The notes under the pieces: generated by a model | What the model was told of the DNA's origin: nothing | Seen by the model: the letters and a program-made list of their open reading frames with translations, nothing else | Database searches by the model: none | Source of the DNA: Sutterella sp. | GTDB taxonomy: Bacteria > Pseudomonadota > Gammaproteobacteria > Burkholderiales > Burkholderiaceae_F | Reading direction: 5' to 3' | NCBI GenBank assembly: GCA_020025915.1 | Contig: JAHHRH010000062.1 | Span: 1-7,866, forward strand | Length of the DNA: 7,866 nucleotides | Position numbers and translations under genes: made by a program | Part shown: piece by piece, positions 1 through 7,769 of the stretch | Position numbering within the stretch: position 1 is the stretch's first letter | Layout of the letters: each line of letters starts with the position of its first letter

Positions 1-67
1 AGTGGCGTCTAAACCGCCGTTGTTAAAACTGTCTCACAAAGTGGGGATAGTTCATCGTTCAAGTATT

Positions 68-73
68 TATAAT
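68..73 (+). promoter_or_regulatory. Putative -10 box of the jet operon promoter
   Basis: A perfect TATAAT hexamer lies about 45 bases before the preferred jetA start, in the most AT-rich part of the window (14 G/C in bases 61-120). Transcription would begin near base 80 and give a leader of roughly 40 bases. No convincing -35 hexamer is seen 16-18 bases upstream, where the sequence is G-rich, and there is no extended TG motif. The site may therefore need an activator, or it may be a chance match in AT-rich DNA. Confidence 0.35.
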
Positions 74-118
74 GATAAAATTACGTTTATTCCACATATA
101 GATAACGATTTTTGGCTC

Positions 119-1591
119 ATGAAAGCCTCAACTTCATACCCTAATTTCCAATCGTTGCGAGCGCAACCTTTATGGAAATTGTTAGCGGCCGATAATGCGC
201 CTGCCATTCTTTCGCTCTTAGCTGAACATCTTGCCGATGAAGACCACGGTTTACGAGCGTCCGAATTTTTTGCCCGTCTTGACCATAGCCTTGAAGAACT
301 TCGTGCCACGAATGTTGATTTACCCCAGTCGGCGCGCGAATATGTCGCCCAGTGGTTAAGTCAAGGCTATCTTGAGCGTACGTTGCCTTATGGTAGCGAT
401 GAAGACGTCTATGCTCTGACGTCAGCTTCAGCTGAAGCCATCCGCATTGTGAGTGGTATGGCAAAGCCTCGTTCTGAAGCCACCGAGTCGCGTTTGGCAT
501 TGGTGATTGATGCGTTAGATACGCTTGAAGAAGATACTGATCGAGATGTGGAGCGCCGCCGTTCTCGCCTCATGAAAGAGATGAGTCGTTTGCGTTGCGA
601 ACTCGATGCGGTCGATCGTGGCGAGATTCATGTATTAGATAAAGACACGGCTTTAGAGCGTGCACGCGAAATTCTGACGTTGTTTTCAGGGTTGGTGGGA
701 GACTTCCATCGCGTGAAAGATCGTTTTGAAACGTTGAATAGCGATTTACGACGCAAGATTATGGAAGGCACGGGCTCTCGTGGGGATGTCTTGGACGATG
801 TCTTTGCGGGGCTTGATTTAATTCGCATGAGTGCGGCTGGCCGCACCTTCTTTGCTTTTTGGCGTTTGTTAAATGATCCAGTAGCTTCCTCACGGTTAGA
901 GGAGTCAATTGACGCCGTGTTGAGTCGCGATTTTGCTCAAGCGTTGACGCTAGAAGAGCGTCGTATTTTGCGTTATATGCGTCGAAGCCTATTAGAAAAG
1001 GGCGGAGACGTTCATGAAACGACGCGTCGATTGGCTCATGGATTGCGTCATTTTGTTGAAAGCCGTCAGTATCTTGAAGAGCATCGTTTGAATCGTTTGT
1101 TAACTGAAACGATGAGCGCCGGGATGGAAGCGGCTAAAACCACCAATGCTGTGCGTCAGACTGGAATTTTGATTAGTCATACGGGCTTTACGCCTCATTC
1201 AGTGTCGCAAATGACCTTGTGGGATCCTGTGACGCGCGCACGGCCTCAACCGATTGAAGATGGGATTGTGGCGCAGATTGACATGGCCGAAGTGGGCGAA
1301 CGCATTAAACGCTCCGAAATTAATTTGCGTGAATTGAAAGCCAATGTGGTTGACGTCTTAAGTCGCAAGGATCAGGCGAGTGTGGCCGAAGTATTGGCTG
1401 CCTATCCAGCAAAGCAAGGCTTGGGTAGTGTGGTCGGCTTGATCGAACTTGCTCTTCGCGCAGGGATCCCAGGTACTGGGACCGAAACCCTCACTTGGCA
1501 AGGTCTTGATGGACAAACACGCTCTGCGACGGTGGTAGCACTTTATTTTGTAAAGGATAAATTAGATGACCTCACTCGAACCTATGAATGA
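119..1591 (+). CDS. jetA: JetA (MksF-like), kleisin subunit of type I Wadjet, DUF3375
   Basis: This is the kleisin-like subunit of a Wadjet complex. By family knowledge it bridges the heads of the JetC ATPase, binds JetB and corresponds to MukF/MksF; it acts on DNA in the cytoplasm. The 490-residue product has the order of conserved blocks I associate with DUF3375: an N-terminal helical stretch around LRAQPLWKLLAADNAP, then WLSQGYLER, the TESRL block with a long charged helix after it, DFHRVKDRFETLNSDLR, and GRTFFAFWRLLNDP. The ATG at 119 is preferred. The frame stays open to a GTG at base 2, but the extra 39 residues come from AT-rich DNA, precede the usual N-terminus and overlap a TATAAT box. 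No good Shine-Dalgarno sequence precedes 119, so the start is not certain. The stop codon lies inside jetB. Family assignment is firm; function is inferred from the family and operon. Confidence 0.9.
   Translation: MKASTSYPNFQSLRAQPLWKLLAADNAPAILSLLAEHLADEDHGLRASEFFARLDHSLEELRATNVDLPQSAREYVAQWLSQGYLERTLPYGSDEDVYALTSASAEAIRIVSGMAKPRSEATESRLALVIDALDTLEEDTDRDVERRRSRLMKEMSRLRCELDAVDRGEIHVLDKDTALERAREILTLFSGLVGDFHRVKDRFETLNSDLRRKIMEGTGSRGDVLDDVFAGLDLIRMSAAGRTFFAFWRLLNDPVASSRLEESIDAVLSRDFAQALTLEERRILRYMRRSLLEKGGDVHETTRRLAHGLRHFVESRQYLEEHRLNRLLTETMSAGMEAAKTTNAVRQTGILISHTGFTPHSVSQMTLWDPVTRARPQPIEDGIVAQIDMAEVGERIKRSEINLRELKANVVDVLSRKDQASVAEVLAAYPAKQGLGSVVGLIELALRAGIPGTGTETLTWQGLDGQTRSATVVALYFVKDKLDDLTRTYE
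1552..1557 (+). promoter_or_regulatory. Ribosome binding site fixing the jetB start
   Basis: AAAGGA lies 8 bases before the ATG at 1566, inside the last codons of jetA. A second in-frame ATG at 1584 has no such site, so this element favours the upstream start and a 26-base overlap between jetA and jetB. Confidence 0.6.
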
Positions 1592-2282
1592 TCAAGGCGC
1601 TCGACAGCCGGCCGGTCTCTGGCGTGACGATACGGGTGAGCTAAGCTTAGATGCTCGTCGAGCCCTTGTGCAGTTACTCAAGGGACCAGTGCTCGACGGT
1701 ACGCGTATGCCGGTGATTTGGCGTGCGTTGGAAGCAACAGAACGTGAAATTCGTAGCCGCTTGCATGACCTCTTTTTAGATCTCATTATCGACCGGGATC
1801 AGATGATTGCATTTACGCGTCAGACTGAAACCGGGATCGTGAAGGCACCGATTTTATTAAAGCGTAAGCCGCTTACCTATATCGAGACCTATCTCTTTTT
1901 GTTGTTACGCCAACGCTTGTCGGCTGCTGAAGGTCGCGGTGAACGCGCGGTGATTTATCTCAACGAAATCCGCGAATATTTGGCTGTGATTGGCAATGAA
2001 ACCACGGACCGTGTGGGCTTTGAAAAGCATTTGACGGGCGCCGTCAAAAAGGCTGAGCGCTTTGGGGTACTACGCCACTTACGTAATGCCGAAGAAAGCT
2101 ACGAAATTTCGCCTGTGCTTAAGATGATTATGACGGCAGACGTGGTTGAAGAAGTGAAGGCCTATTACGAAGGCAAGGTCACAACGCCTGTGAGTGTTAC
2201 TGAGCCCGGTGTTGCCCCTGAAGATGAGATGGGACTAGAAGACGTCGACTTAGTCGATGATGAAGAGGATGATGAAGCATGA
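1566..2282 (+). CDS. jetB: JetB (MksE-like), KITE subunit of type I Wadjet, DUF4194
   Basis: This is the small winged-helix (KITE) subunit of the Wadjet SMC complex, the counterpart of MukE/MksE. By family knowledge it binds the JetA kleisin and contacts DNA. The 238-residue product matches the DUF4194 pattern: a helical block near residues 104-125 (YIETYLFLLLRQRLSAAEGRG), a following strand-helix segment, then AVKKAERFGVLRHL (159-172) and YEISPVLKMIM (179-189), typical of the C-terminal winged helix. The gene starts inside jetA after a good Shine-Dalgarno sequence and ends in an ATGA overlap with jetC, so translation of the subunits is probably coupled. Its last 20 residues (219-238) are unusually acidic, with 13 Asp or Glu. 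The DNA encoding that tail also carries the jetC ribosome binding site. Family assignment is strong from sequence pattern and position between jetA and jetC. Confidence 0.88.
   Translation: MTSLEPMNDQGARQPAGLWRDDTGELSLDARRALVQLLKGPVLDGTRMPVIWRALEATEREIRSRLHDLFLDLIIDRDQMIAFTRQTETGIVKAPILLKRKPLTYIETYLFLLLRQRLSAAEGRGERAVIYLNEIREYLAVIGNETTDRVGFEKHLTGAVKKAERFGVLRHLRNAEESYEISPVLKMIMTADVVEEVKAYYEGKVTTPVSVTEPGVAPEDEMGLEDVDLVDDEEDDEA
2262..2269 (+). promoter_or_regulatory. Ribosome binding site of jetC within the jetB acidic tail
   Basis: GAAGAGGA lies 9 bases upstream of the jetC ATG at 2279 and encodes part of the Asp/Glu-rich end of JetB. It supports the ATGA-overlap start over the in-frame ATG at 2309 (residue 11). 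Confidence 0.5.
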
Positions 2283-5200
2283 CGGAATTTGCGCTATTTC
2301 CTGAATTGATGCCGGAAGACCAATTCCGTGCGGTGCGTTTGCAGGTCAATAACTGGGGGACTTTTAACGGCTACTACGATATTCCGATTGCCGAAGATGG
2401 ATTTCTTTTTGTCGGGGCGTCGGGCTCGGGTAAGTCAACCTTATTGGACGCCTTTTCACAGCTCATGATTCCACCAAGATGGGTGGACTTTAATGCGGCC
2501 GCGCATGAAGCAGGTGGCAAGAGCCGCAGTGACCGTTCGATTGTGAGCTATGTGCGCGGGGCCTGGTCCGAATTGCAGACGGCCTCGGGCGTCACGACGC
2601 AATATTTGCGTAAGGGCACAACGATCTCGGTGTTGGCCTTAACCTTTGCGAATGCCCGTAAGCGTGTGACGCTTTTGCAGCTCTTTTGGTTGCGTGGCGT
2701 TGAAAATACCGTTTCTGACGTCAAGCGCCGCTATGTGGTGCTTGAGCGCGATATTGACATCAAAACCGAACTCAATGACTTTATTGATGGTGACCTTGAT
2801 CAGCATCAGTTGAAGGCTGTGTTGGGTGCGGATGCCAAGATTTCGGAATTATTCCCGCCTTATGAAGCTGCCTTTACGGGACTTTTAGGGATCAAAAGTT
2901 CGCTGGCTTTGAAGTTACTTCATAAGACGCAGTCAGCCAAAAACCTCGGTGACTTGAATGACTTCTTGCGTAGCTTCATGCTCGATGAACCGAAGACCTA
3001 CGGGATCGCGACGCGCTTAGTTGAAGAATTCACAGAACTCGATGCCTCACACCGTGCGGTGATGAGCGCGATGCAGCAGATCAAGATTTTGAATCCTGCG
3101 CTCACGGCCTTTGAGGGCATGCAAAAGGCAGAAGTCAAAAAGGCACACTTGGATATTCTCTATGCCAACCTCGATGCCTATCGTGAGTCGCATCGTGAAA
3201 CCATGTTGATGGCGGATGCCACCTTAGCTGAAGGGGCTTGTCGTCGGCATGAAGAGGCCTGTAACGCATTAAAAACACAGTTAGCTAACGAAAAGGCCAA
3301 TTTGGCCGACTTGGAGCTTCGTCAGCGCCAAAGTGGTGGTGATCAGATTGCTGGTTGGGAAGCTGAAAAATCACGTCGTGAAGCCGATCGCGATCGTGCC
3401 ATGCGAGAGCGCGGTAAGGTTGAAGCGGCGACCAATGCTTTAGACGAAACGCTCCCAACGTCTGCTGAAACGTATGCAGTGTTGATGGATCGTGTGAGCG
3501 CAGAAGTCGCTGGTGCAGATGTAGCCCGTGAAGCGCGCATGTCTAAGATTGGTGACTTGTCGGGTGAAGTTAAAAAGACGGAGACTGAATTAAAGAGTCT
3601 TGTCGAAGAAATCGAATCGTTAGAATCGCAGCGTTCAGGGATCCCGGTTGCACTTTTAAAAGTGCGTGATCAGATTGCGAAGGCTGCCGGGCTTAAAACG
3701 AGTCAATTGGTTTTTGCTGGTGAATCGATTGAAGTGTTGCCGGGCGACATTGCTTGGCGAGGCGCCATTGAACGTGCTTTACGTCCTTTGGCCCTGTCGC
3801 TCTTAGTGACGCCTGAAGATTTTCCGATAGTTTCCCAAGTGATTGGTGACAATCATTGGGGACAGCACGTACGCCTTTGTCGTACGGGTGGCGCCTGGGT
3901 TGAGGATAATCACCCCTTGGACGACGATTCGATTTTAAAGAAGATCCGTGTGACGGATAGCGACCATGCTGCCTGGATTGAAGCAACTTTGCGCCGAGAC
4001 TACAACTATCGTTGTGTTGTTTCAGCCGATGAATGGGCAACTGCACGTCAGGCTGTCACGAAATCGGGTTTTATTAAAGAGACGCATACCCGCTACGACA
4101 AGAACGATCGGCTAGAGATCAACGACGCGCGTGCTTGGGTGCTGGGTATGGATAACCGAGCCAAGTTAGCCGCTTTACGTGCAGAAGAAGAAACGAAGCG
4201 TATCGCGATTCAAAATGTCAAAACTGAACTCGCTCGTTTAGACGAAGAAGATAAGCTCGCCAATAGCCGTTTGGGTCATTGCCAGACGATTGCGGCCACG
4301 ACGTGGACCGATATGGATCCATCGCCTATTTTGGCCGATATTGCTCGTCTTGAAAAACAGATTCAAGTTGTGCGTGAAGGGAATGAAGCTCTGAAGGCGT
4401 TGGCTGAGGCTATCGTTGATTTGCGCGGTCGCAGTGTGGTGACCGAAGACAAACTCACGGATGCTAAGGCAGAATTGAAGGCTGCTGAAAACCGTTTGGC
4501 TACCATTGATGCGCGATTGGGGAAGTTGCGTTTAAAGTGGGGTAATGCGATCGAAAATCTTACTAACGAGGTTCGCCAAGGGGTTGGTGACTTCTTTGGG
4601 GGGGATTTAGGTGGGCTCACGATGGATACGCTCGATACCATTACAAATGCCGTCGCTAAGCGCATGAACGATGCGATTGGTGAAGCAGATAAGGCGGTGT
4701 TGGTTGAACGTCAAAAGGTTGAAACCGCGTTTGCGACCTTTAGAGAAAAGTTTCCAGCCGAGTCGGCAGACTTGGGGGCTGGGCTTGACTTTGCAGGGAG
4801 CTATTTCAAGTTGCTTGAGTCGCTTGAAAACGATCGTTTGCCGGACTTTGAAGCCAAATTTCGAGAACTCCTTCGTCAGCAGAGTATGCAAAACCTCTCG
4901 CAGCTGCAGCAGTATTTGACCGAAGAACGTCGCGATATCTTGCAGCGCCTGGAGACCGTTAACAATAGCCTTCGTGTGGTGCCATTTAACGTGTCGCGTG
5001 GCGGAAAAAAGACCTTCTTACGCATCTTGTCTCAAGATCGCGTTTTGCCGACCGTGGTCGAATTCCGTCAGCAGTTGCGTGCGGCCTTAGAGGGCGCTTG
5101 GGATATTAAGAGTAACGAAGACGAAGCTGAAAATCGCTTTGGCATTCTCGCAAAACTCGTTGGTCATCTGAAGGACACGACAGAAAATCGTACCTACCGC

Positions 5201-5632
5201 GAAACGGTGTTGGACGTTCGCCGTCATGTTGAATTTATTGGTCAAGAGGTAGACGAACAAGGCCGAGAAGTGGAAGTCTATCGTAGCGGTGCCGGTAAGT
5301 CGGGCGGCCAGCGTCAGAAGTTGACGACCACGTGTTTGGCCGCTGCCCTACGCTATCAGCTCTGTGGCGACAGTGTTACGGTGCCAACCTATGCGCCCGT
5401 GGTGCTTGACGAAGCCTTCGATAAGGCGGATAGCGACTTTACGACGTTGGCGATGAATATCTTCCGTCAGTTTGGCTTCCAGATGATTGTGGCGACGCCA
5501 GACAAGGCCGTCACGACGCTTGAACCCTTTATTGGCGGCGCTTGTATCGTGCATATTACGGATCGTAAGCTCTCAAGCGTCTTGTCGATTCCTTATGACG
5601 GCGCGAAGCAGCGCTTAGTTTGGAAGGCCTAA
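2279..5632 (+). CDS. jetC: JetC (MksB-like), SMC-family ATPase of type I Wadjet
   Basis: This is the SMC motor of the complex. In studied Wadjet systems it dimerises, hydrolyses ATP and extrudes DNA loops with JetA and JetB. All ATPase motifs are present in the 1117-residue product. The N-terminal head starts with a block around NNWGTFNGYYDIP and has Walker A GASGSGKST at 46-54. The C-terminal head has the ABC signature SGGQ at 1008-1011 and Walker B VVLDE at 1041-1045, with E1045 as the catalytic glutamate, then an IVATPDKA switch region. Between the heads, two charged heptad-rich arms (about 280-460 and 630-920) flank a globular hinge (about 462-630) containing WRGAIERALRPLALSLLV. Length fits the MukB/MksB-like JetC group. 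The gene overlaps jetB by 4 bases and ends in tandem stops (TAA TAG). No frameshift or missing motif is seen. RecN, SbcC and MukB are less likely because of the neighbours. Confidence 0.95.
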   Translation: MTEFALFPELMPEDQFRAVRLQVNNWGTFNGYYDIPIAEDGFLFVGASGSGKSTLLDAFSQLMIPPRWVDFNAAAHEAGGKSRSDRSIVSYVRGAWSELQTASGVTTQYLRKGTTISVLALTFANARKRVTLLQLFWLRGVENTVSDVKRRYVVLERDIDIKTELNDFIDGDLDQHQLKAVLGADAKISELFPPYEAAFTGLLGIKSSLALKLLHKTQSAKNLGDLNDFLRSFMLDEPKTYGIATRLVEEFTELDASHRAVMSAMQQIKILNPALTAFEGMQKAEVKKAHLDILYANLDAYRESHRETMLMADATLAEGACRRHEEACNALKTQLANEKANLADLELRQRQSGGDQIAGWEAEKSRREADRDRAMRERGKVEAATNALDETLPTSAETYAVLMDRVSAEVAGADVAREARMSKIGDLSGEVKKTETELKSLVEEIESLESQRSGIPVALLKVRDQIAKAAGLKTSQLVFAGESIEVLPGDIAWRGAIERALRPLALSLLVTPEDFPIVSQVIGDNHWGQHVRLCRTGGAWVEDNHPLDDDSILKKIRVTDSDHAAWIEATLRRDYNYRCVVSADEWATARQAVTKSGFIKETHTRYDKNDRLEINDARAWVLGMDNRAKLAALRAEEETKRIAIQNVKTELARLDEEDKLANSRLGHCQTIAATTWTDMDPSPILADIARLEKQIQVVREGNEALKALAEAIVDLRGRSVVTEDKLTDAKAELKAAENRLATIDARLGKLRLKWGNAIENLTNEVRQGVGDFFGGDLGGLTMDTLDTITNAVAKRMNDAIGEADKAVLVERQKVETAFATFREKFPAESADLGAGLDFAGSYFKLLESLENDRLPDFEAKFRELLRQQSMQNLSQLQQYLTEERRDILQRLETVNNSLRVVPFNVSRGGKKTFLRILSQDRVLPTVVEFRQQLRAALEGAWDIKSNEDEAENRFGILAKLVGHLKDTTENRTYRETVLDVRRHVEFIGQEVDEQGREVEVYRSGAGKSGGQRQKLTTTCLAAALRYQLCGDSVTVPTYAPVVLDEAFDKADSDFTTLAMNIFRQFGFQMIVATPDKAVTTLEPFIGGACIVHITDRKLSSVLSIPYDGAKQRLVWKA
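5622..5627 (+). promoter_or_regulatory. Likely ribosome binding site of jetD
   Basis: GGAAGG sits in the last codons of jetC, 12 bases before the jetD ATG at 5640. The spacing is longer than optimal, so jetD may depend partly on ribosomes finishing jetC, with the tandem stop codons in between. Confidence 0.35.
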
Positions 5633-5639
5633 TAGTCGT

Positions 5640-6854
5640 ATGAAATCGCTAGCTGAAGTCCAAACGCTCGCCGTTAAACGTTTTCAACGAGAGCGCATCA
5701 ATGTCTTACGCGAAGCGCTTGGCCTCGCAACGACCGTCACGTGGCCGTGGGTTGTGCCCTTGGGTCGACCCGCGGAACGAGACGTGTTGGCGAAGATCGA
5801 TGAGGTACTAGCTTGGCGTGATGCATGGATTGAAGCGAAGGCTTTAGGTGACTTTGAGATCGAACTTGATACCGTTGCCTGGCGTTCGATTGGTACGCAA
5901 ACAGTGCCTGTACGGGTGGTTTTTCACAGTACCAAGGCAGTCGCCAAGGTAGCTGGTGTGAGCGAACAATGGACGCAGGTGGTGATGCGCGCTCGACGTT
6001 TCGTTCTCCAGTGGCCTCAGTTGGCTGAAACCTTGGTGCACGAATGGACGATGCTTGCCGAATGGTCCGATGAGGCCGTTGAGGCCCTACACCGAGTGCT
6101 TGCTTGGTTTGTCGCGAATCCTGCGAGCGGGCTTTATATACGCCAACTTCCGATCGAAGGTGTTGATACCAAGTGGTTCACTGAACCGCGAAAGAAGGTT
6201 GTACAACGTTTGTTGACTGCTATTCGTTCAGCACAGTATGAGGGTAATTGTGTTGATTTAGCCATTGTCCCGTCTTTTGAAACGGTGTGTGGTCTGAAAC
6301 CATTACCTAGACTCATTCGTGGGCGGCTTTTAGATGACAATGACCAAGCAACGTTGCACGGGTTATCCGATCTCACTGTGCCAGTCGAAGCTTGGGTCCA
6401 GTTGCCGCTTTGCCCTGAGGTTGTCTTCATCTCAGAAAATCTTCAAACAGGGCTTGCCTTTGAAGCGCAACAAAAATCGGTTGTCTTCTTTGGTTTAGGC
6501 GCGAGCGTCACCCAACTCGTTGAGATCCCGTGGGTGCGCCGTGCGCGTGTAATTTATTGGGGTGATATCGATACTTATGGCCTTGAGATCCTCGCGCATT
6601 TGCGGGAAGTGTTGCCGCAGGTCGAATCCGTCATGATGAATCGAGTGACGTTAGAGCGTTATCGGTCGTTGACCGTTCCTGAAAACCGTCAAGCGTCGGG
6701 CACCTATCTTGAATACTTGACGCATGAAGAGTGTGACGTGTTTGAGGCGCTCAAGGCGGGTGACATGGCCAATTTGCGTTTAGAACAGGAGCGGATTCCA
6801 TGGTCTGATGCGCGCAAAGCGATGCTAACGCTCGTACAACGAGCTGCCCAATGA
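5640..6854 (+). CDS. jetD: JetD (MksG-like), Toprim nuclease of type I Wadjet, DUF3322/DUF2220
   Basis: This is the effector nuclease of the system. By family knowledge JetD resembles the topoisomerase VI A subunit and cuts plasmid DNA once the JetABC motor has engaged a small closed circle. The 404-residue product has an N-terminal DUF3322 region containing the family block around YIRQLPIEGVDTKWF, and a C-terminal DUF2220 Toprim domain. The metal-binding Toprim residues are visible: E266 in FISENLQTGLAFE, and D309 and D311 in YWGDIDTYGLEIL. A conserved tail block LRLEQERIPW (about 379-388) is also present. A position I remember as usually Asp in a following MD motif is Asn here (N334, MMNRVTL). 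The gene begins 7 bases after jetC, and a terminator follows it, so it closes the operon. Catalytic residues look intact, so activity is expected but not shown. Confidence 0.93.
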   Translation: MKSLAEVQTLAVKRFQRERINVLREALGLATTVTWPWVVPLGRPAERDVLAKIDEVLAWRDAWIEAKALGDFEIELDTVAWRSIGTQTVPVRVVFHSTKAVAKVAGVSEQWTQVVMRARRFVLQWPQLAETLVHEWTMLAEWSDEAVEALHRVLAWFVANPASGLYIRQLPIEGVDTKWFTEPRKKVVQRLLTAIRSAQYEGNCVDLAIVPSFETVCGLKPLPRLIRGRLLDDNDQATLHGLSDLTVPVEAWVQLPLCPEVVFISENLQTGLAFEAQQKSVVFFGLGASVTQLVEIPWVRRARVIYWGDIDTYGLEILAHLREVLPQVESVMMNRVTLERYRSLTVPENRQASGTYLEYLTHEECDVFEALKAGDMANLRLEQERIPWSDARKAMLTLVQRAAQ

Positions 6855-6869
6855 AAACCCGCGATTAAG

Positions 6870-6917
6870 CGTTTTAAAGGGGCGAACAGCTTATAATAAC
6901 CCCGTTCGTTTTAAAGG
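6870..6917 (+). repeat. 11-base direct repeat flanking a TATAAT box
   Basis: CGTTTTAAAGG occurs exactly twice, at 6870-6880 and 6907-6917, with start positions 37 bases apart, on either side of the TATAAT at 6892-6897. A short inverted pair, CGAAC at 6883-6887 and GTTCG at 6904-6908, lies between them. The arrangement could be an operator around a promoter, but no regulator is identifiable in the window. Confidence 0.45.
6892..6897 (+). promoter_or_regulatory. Putative -10 box between jetD and the transporter gene
   Basis: A perfect TATAAT lies 83 bases before the transporter ATG. Transcription would begin near 6904. No clear -35 hexamer is seen at normal spacing. The jet-operon terminator lies only about 17 bases beyond the predicted start, so transcripts from this site would have to pass it to reach the transporter gene. 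Confidence 0.35.
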
Positions 6918-6920
6918 CAC

Positions 6921-6947
6921 AAACGCGCTCAGTCAGCGCGTTTTTTT
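6921..6947 (+). terminator. Intrinsic terminator of the jet operon
   Basis: A perfect 9-bp stem (AAACGCGCT at 6921-6929 paired with AGCGCGTTT at 6935-6943) encloses the 5-base loop CAGTC and runs into seven T residues (6941-6947). It lies 66 bases after the jetD stop, as expected for the operon end. Confidence 0.85.
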
Positions 6948-6974
6948 CGCGATTATTTTTCATTTTGAATCACC

Positions 6975-7736
6975 ATGTTGCCAGACTTAACCACCTTGTT
7001 GATTGTTTGTCCGCTCGTCTTTCTTGGCGGATTGGTTGACTCCATTGCTGGAGGGGGTGGGTTAATCACCTTGCCTGGTTACTTGATCGCGGGTGTGCCG
7101 CCACACATGGCGATTGGCACGAATAAGCTTTCGAGTGCCATGGGGATGTTCATTTCGACAATTCGACTCTATCGAGGTGGTTTTATTGATATGCGTTTGG
7201 CTACTGTGCCCGTTGCCGCTGCCTTCGTTGGGAGTGTTGTTGGGGCACGTATTGCTTTAATGCTGCCGGCTTCGGTGTTTCAGATCATCTTGATTATCTG
7301 TTTGCCTTTGGCTGCGCTTTTGGTGATGCGAAAACAAACTTTGTCTGCCGAAGGCGAAGAGATGGATATCAAGAAGCGTTGGATCCTGTTGGGTCTCTGC
7401 TCCTTTGTCTGTGGGGCTTATGACGGTTTCTATGGCCCAGGTGCTGGCACATTCTTATTGCTTGCATTTGCTACGTTTGCAAAGTTAGGCGTTCGTGATG
7501 CCGCAGGGCAAATGAAGATCGTGAACTTTTCGAGCGGTATAGCTGCGTTGGTCACGTTTGCGGTCGCTGGCCAAGTGGATTGGGTCTTGGGTGCTTTAGC
7601 TGGTTGTTTTGGGATTGCTGGTCACTACATCGGCTCAGGGCTTGTGATGAAAAATGGTGGCCGCATTGTGCGTCCAGTCATCATCACGGTTTTGGCGATT
7701 CTCTTTGTTAAGACAGGTTGGGATTATTGGGCCTGA
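6975..7736 (+). CDS. TauE/SafE (TSUP) family membrane transporter, YfcA-like
   Basis: This is an inner-membrane permease of the sulfite exporter TauE/SafE (TSUP) family, whose studied members move small anions such as sulfite, sulfoacetate or related organosulfur compounds; the substrate here cannot be read from sequence. The 253-residue product is hydrophobic with seven or eight likely membrane segments and the two-repeat design of the family. Repeat one has VDSIAGGGGLITLP (about 21-34) and GTNK (48-51). Repeat two has YDGFYGPGAGTF (149-160) followed by the polar MKIVNFSS (180-187). These blocks resemble E. coli YfcA, and the length is near normal. The ATG at 6975 is the first in frame and precedes the first membrane segment, but its Shine-Dalgarno sequence is weak. 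The gene is separated from jetD by a terminator, so it is probably not part of the Wadjet system. Confidence 0.9.
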   Translation: MLPDLTTLLIVCPLVFLGGLVDSIAGGGGLITLPGYLIAGVPPHMAIGTNKLSSAMGMFISTIRLYRGGFIDMRLATVPVAAAFVGSVVGARIALMLPASVFQIILIICLPLAALLVMRKQTLSAEGEEMDIKKRWILLGLCSFVCGAYDGFYGPGAGTFLLLAFATFAKLGVRDAAGQMKIVNFSSGIAALVTFAVAGQVDWVLGALAGCFGIAGHYIGSGLVMKNGGRIVRPVIITVLAILFVKTGWDYWA

Positions 7737-7769
7737 TGCTTTTGCATCCTATTCGTATTGAGTCAACCA

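Noticed and set aside
1584..1586. Second in-frame ATG as the jetB start
   Set aside because: It would shorten the overlap to 8 bases, but the upstream ATG at 1566 has the well-placed AAAGGA site and this one does not.
3693..4046. Minus-strand open frame of 117 residues inside jetC
   Set aside because: It lies wholly within the well-supported jetC, has low-complexity shadow-like composition and no recognisable domain. The same holds for the other antisense frames across jetA, jetC and jetD.
4671..4919. Plus-strand open frame of 82 residues in another frame of jetC
   Set aside because: It is rich in Arg, Leu and Ser as expected from an out-of-frame reading of coiled-coil codons, with no sign of an independent gene.
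2279..5632. Chromosomal MukB or SbcC as the identity of the SMC gene
   Set aside because: The DUF3375 and DUF4194 partners upstream and the DUF2220 Toprim gene downstream specify JetC; SbcC would pair with SbcD, and MukB is longer and pairs with MukF and MukE without a Toprim gene.
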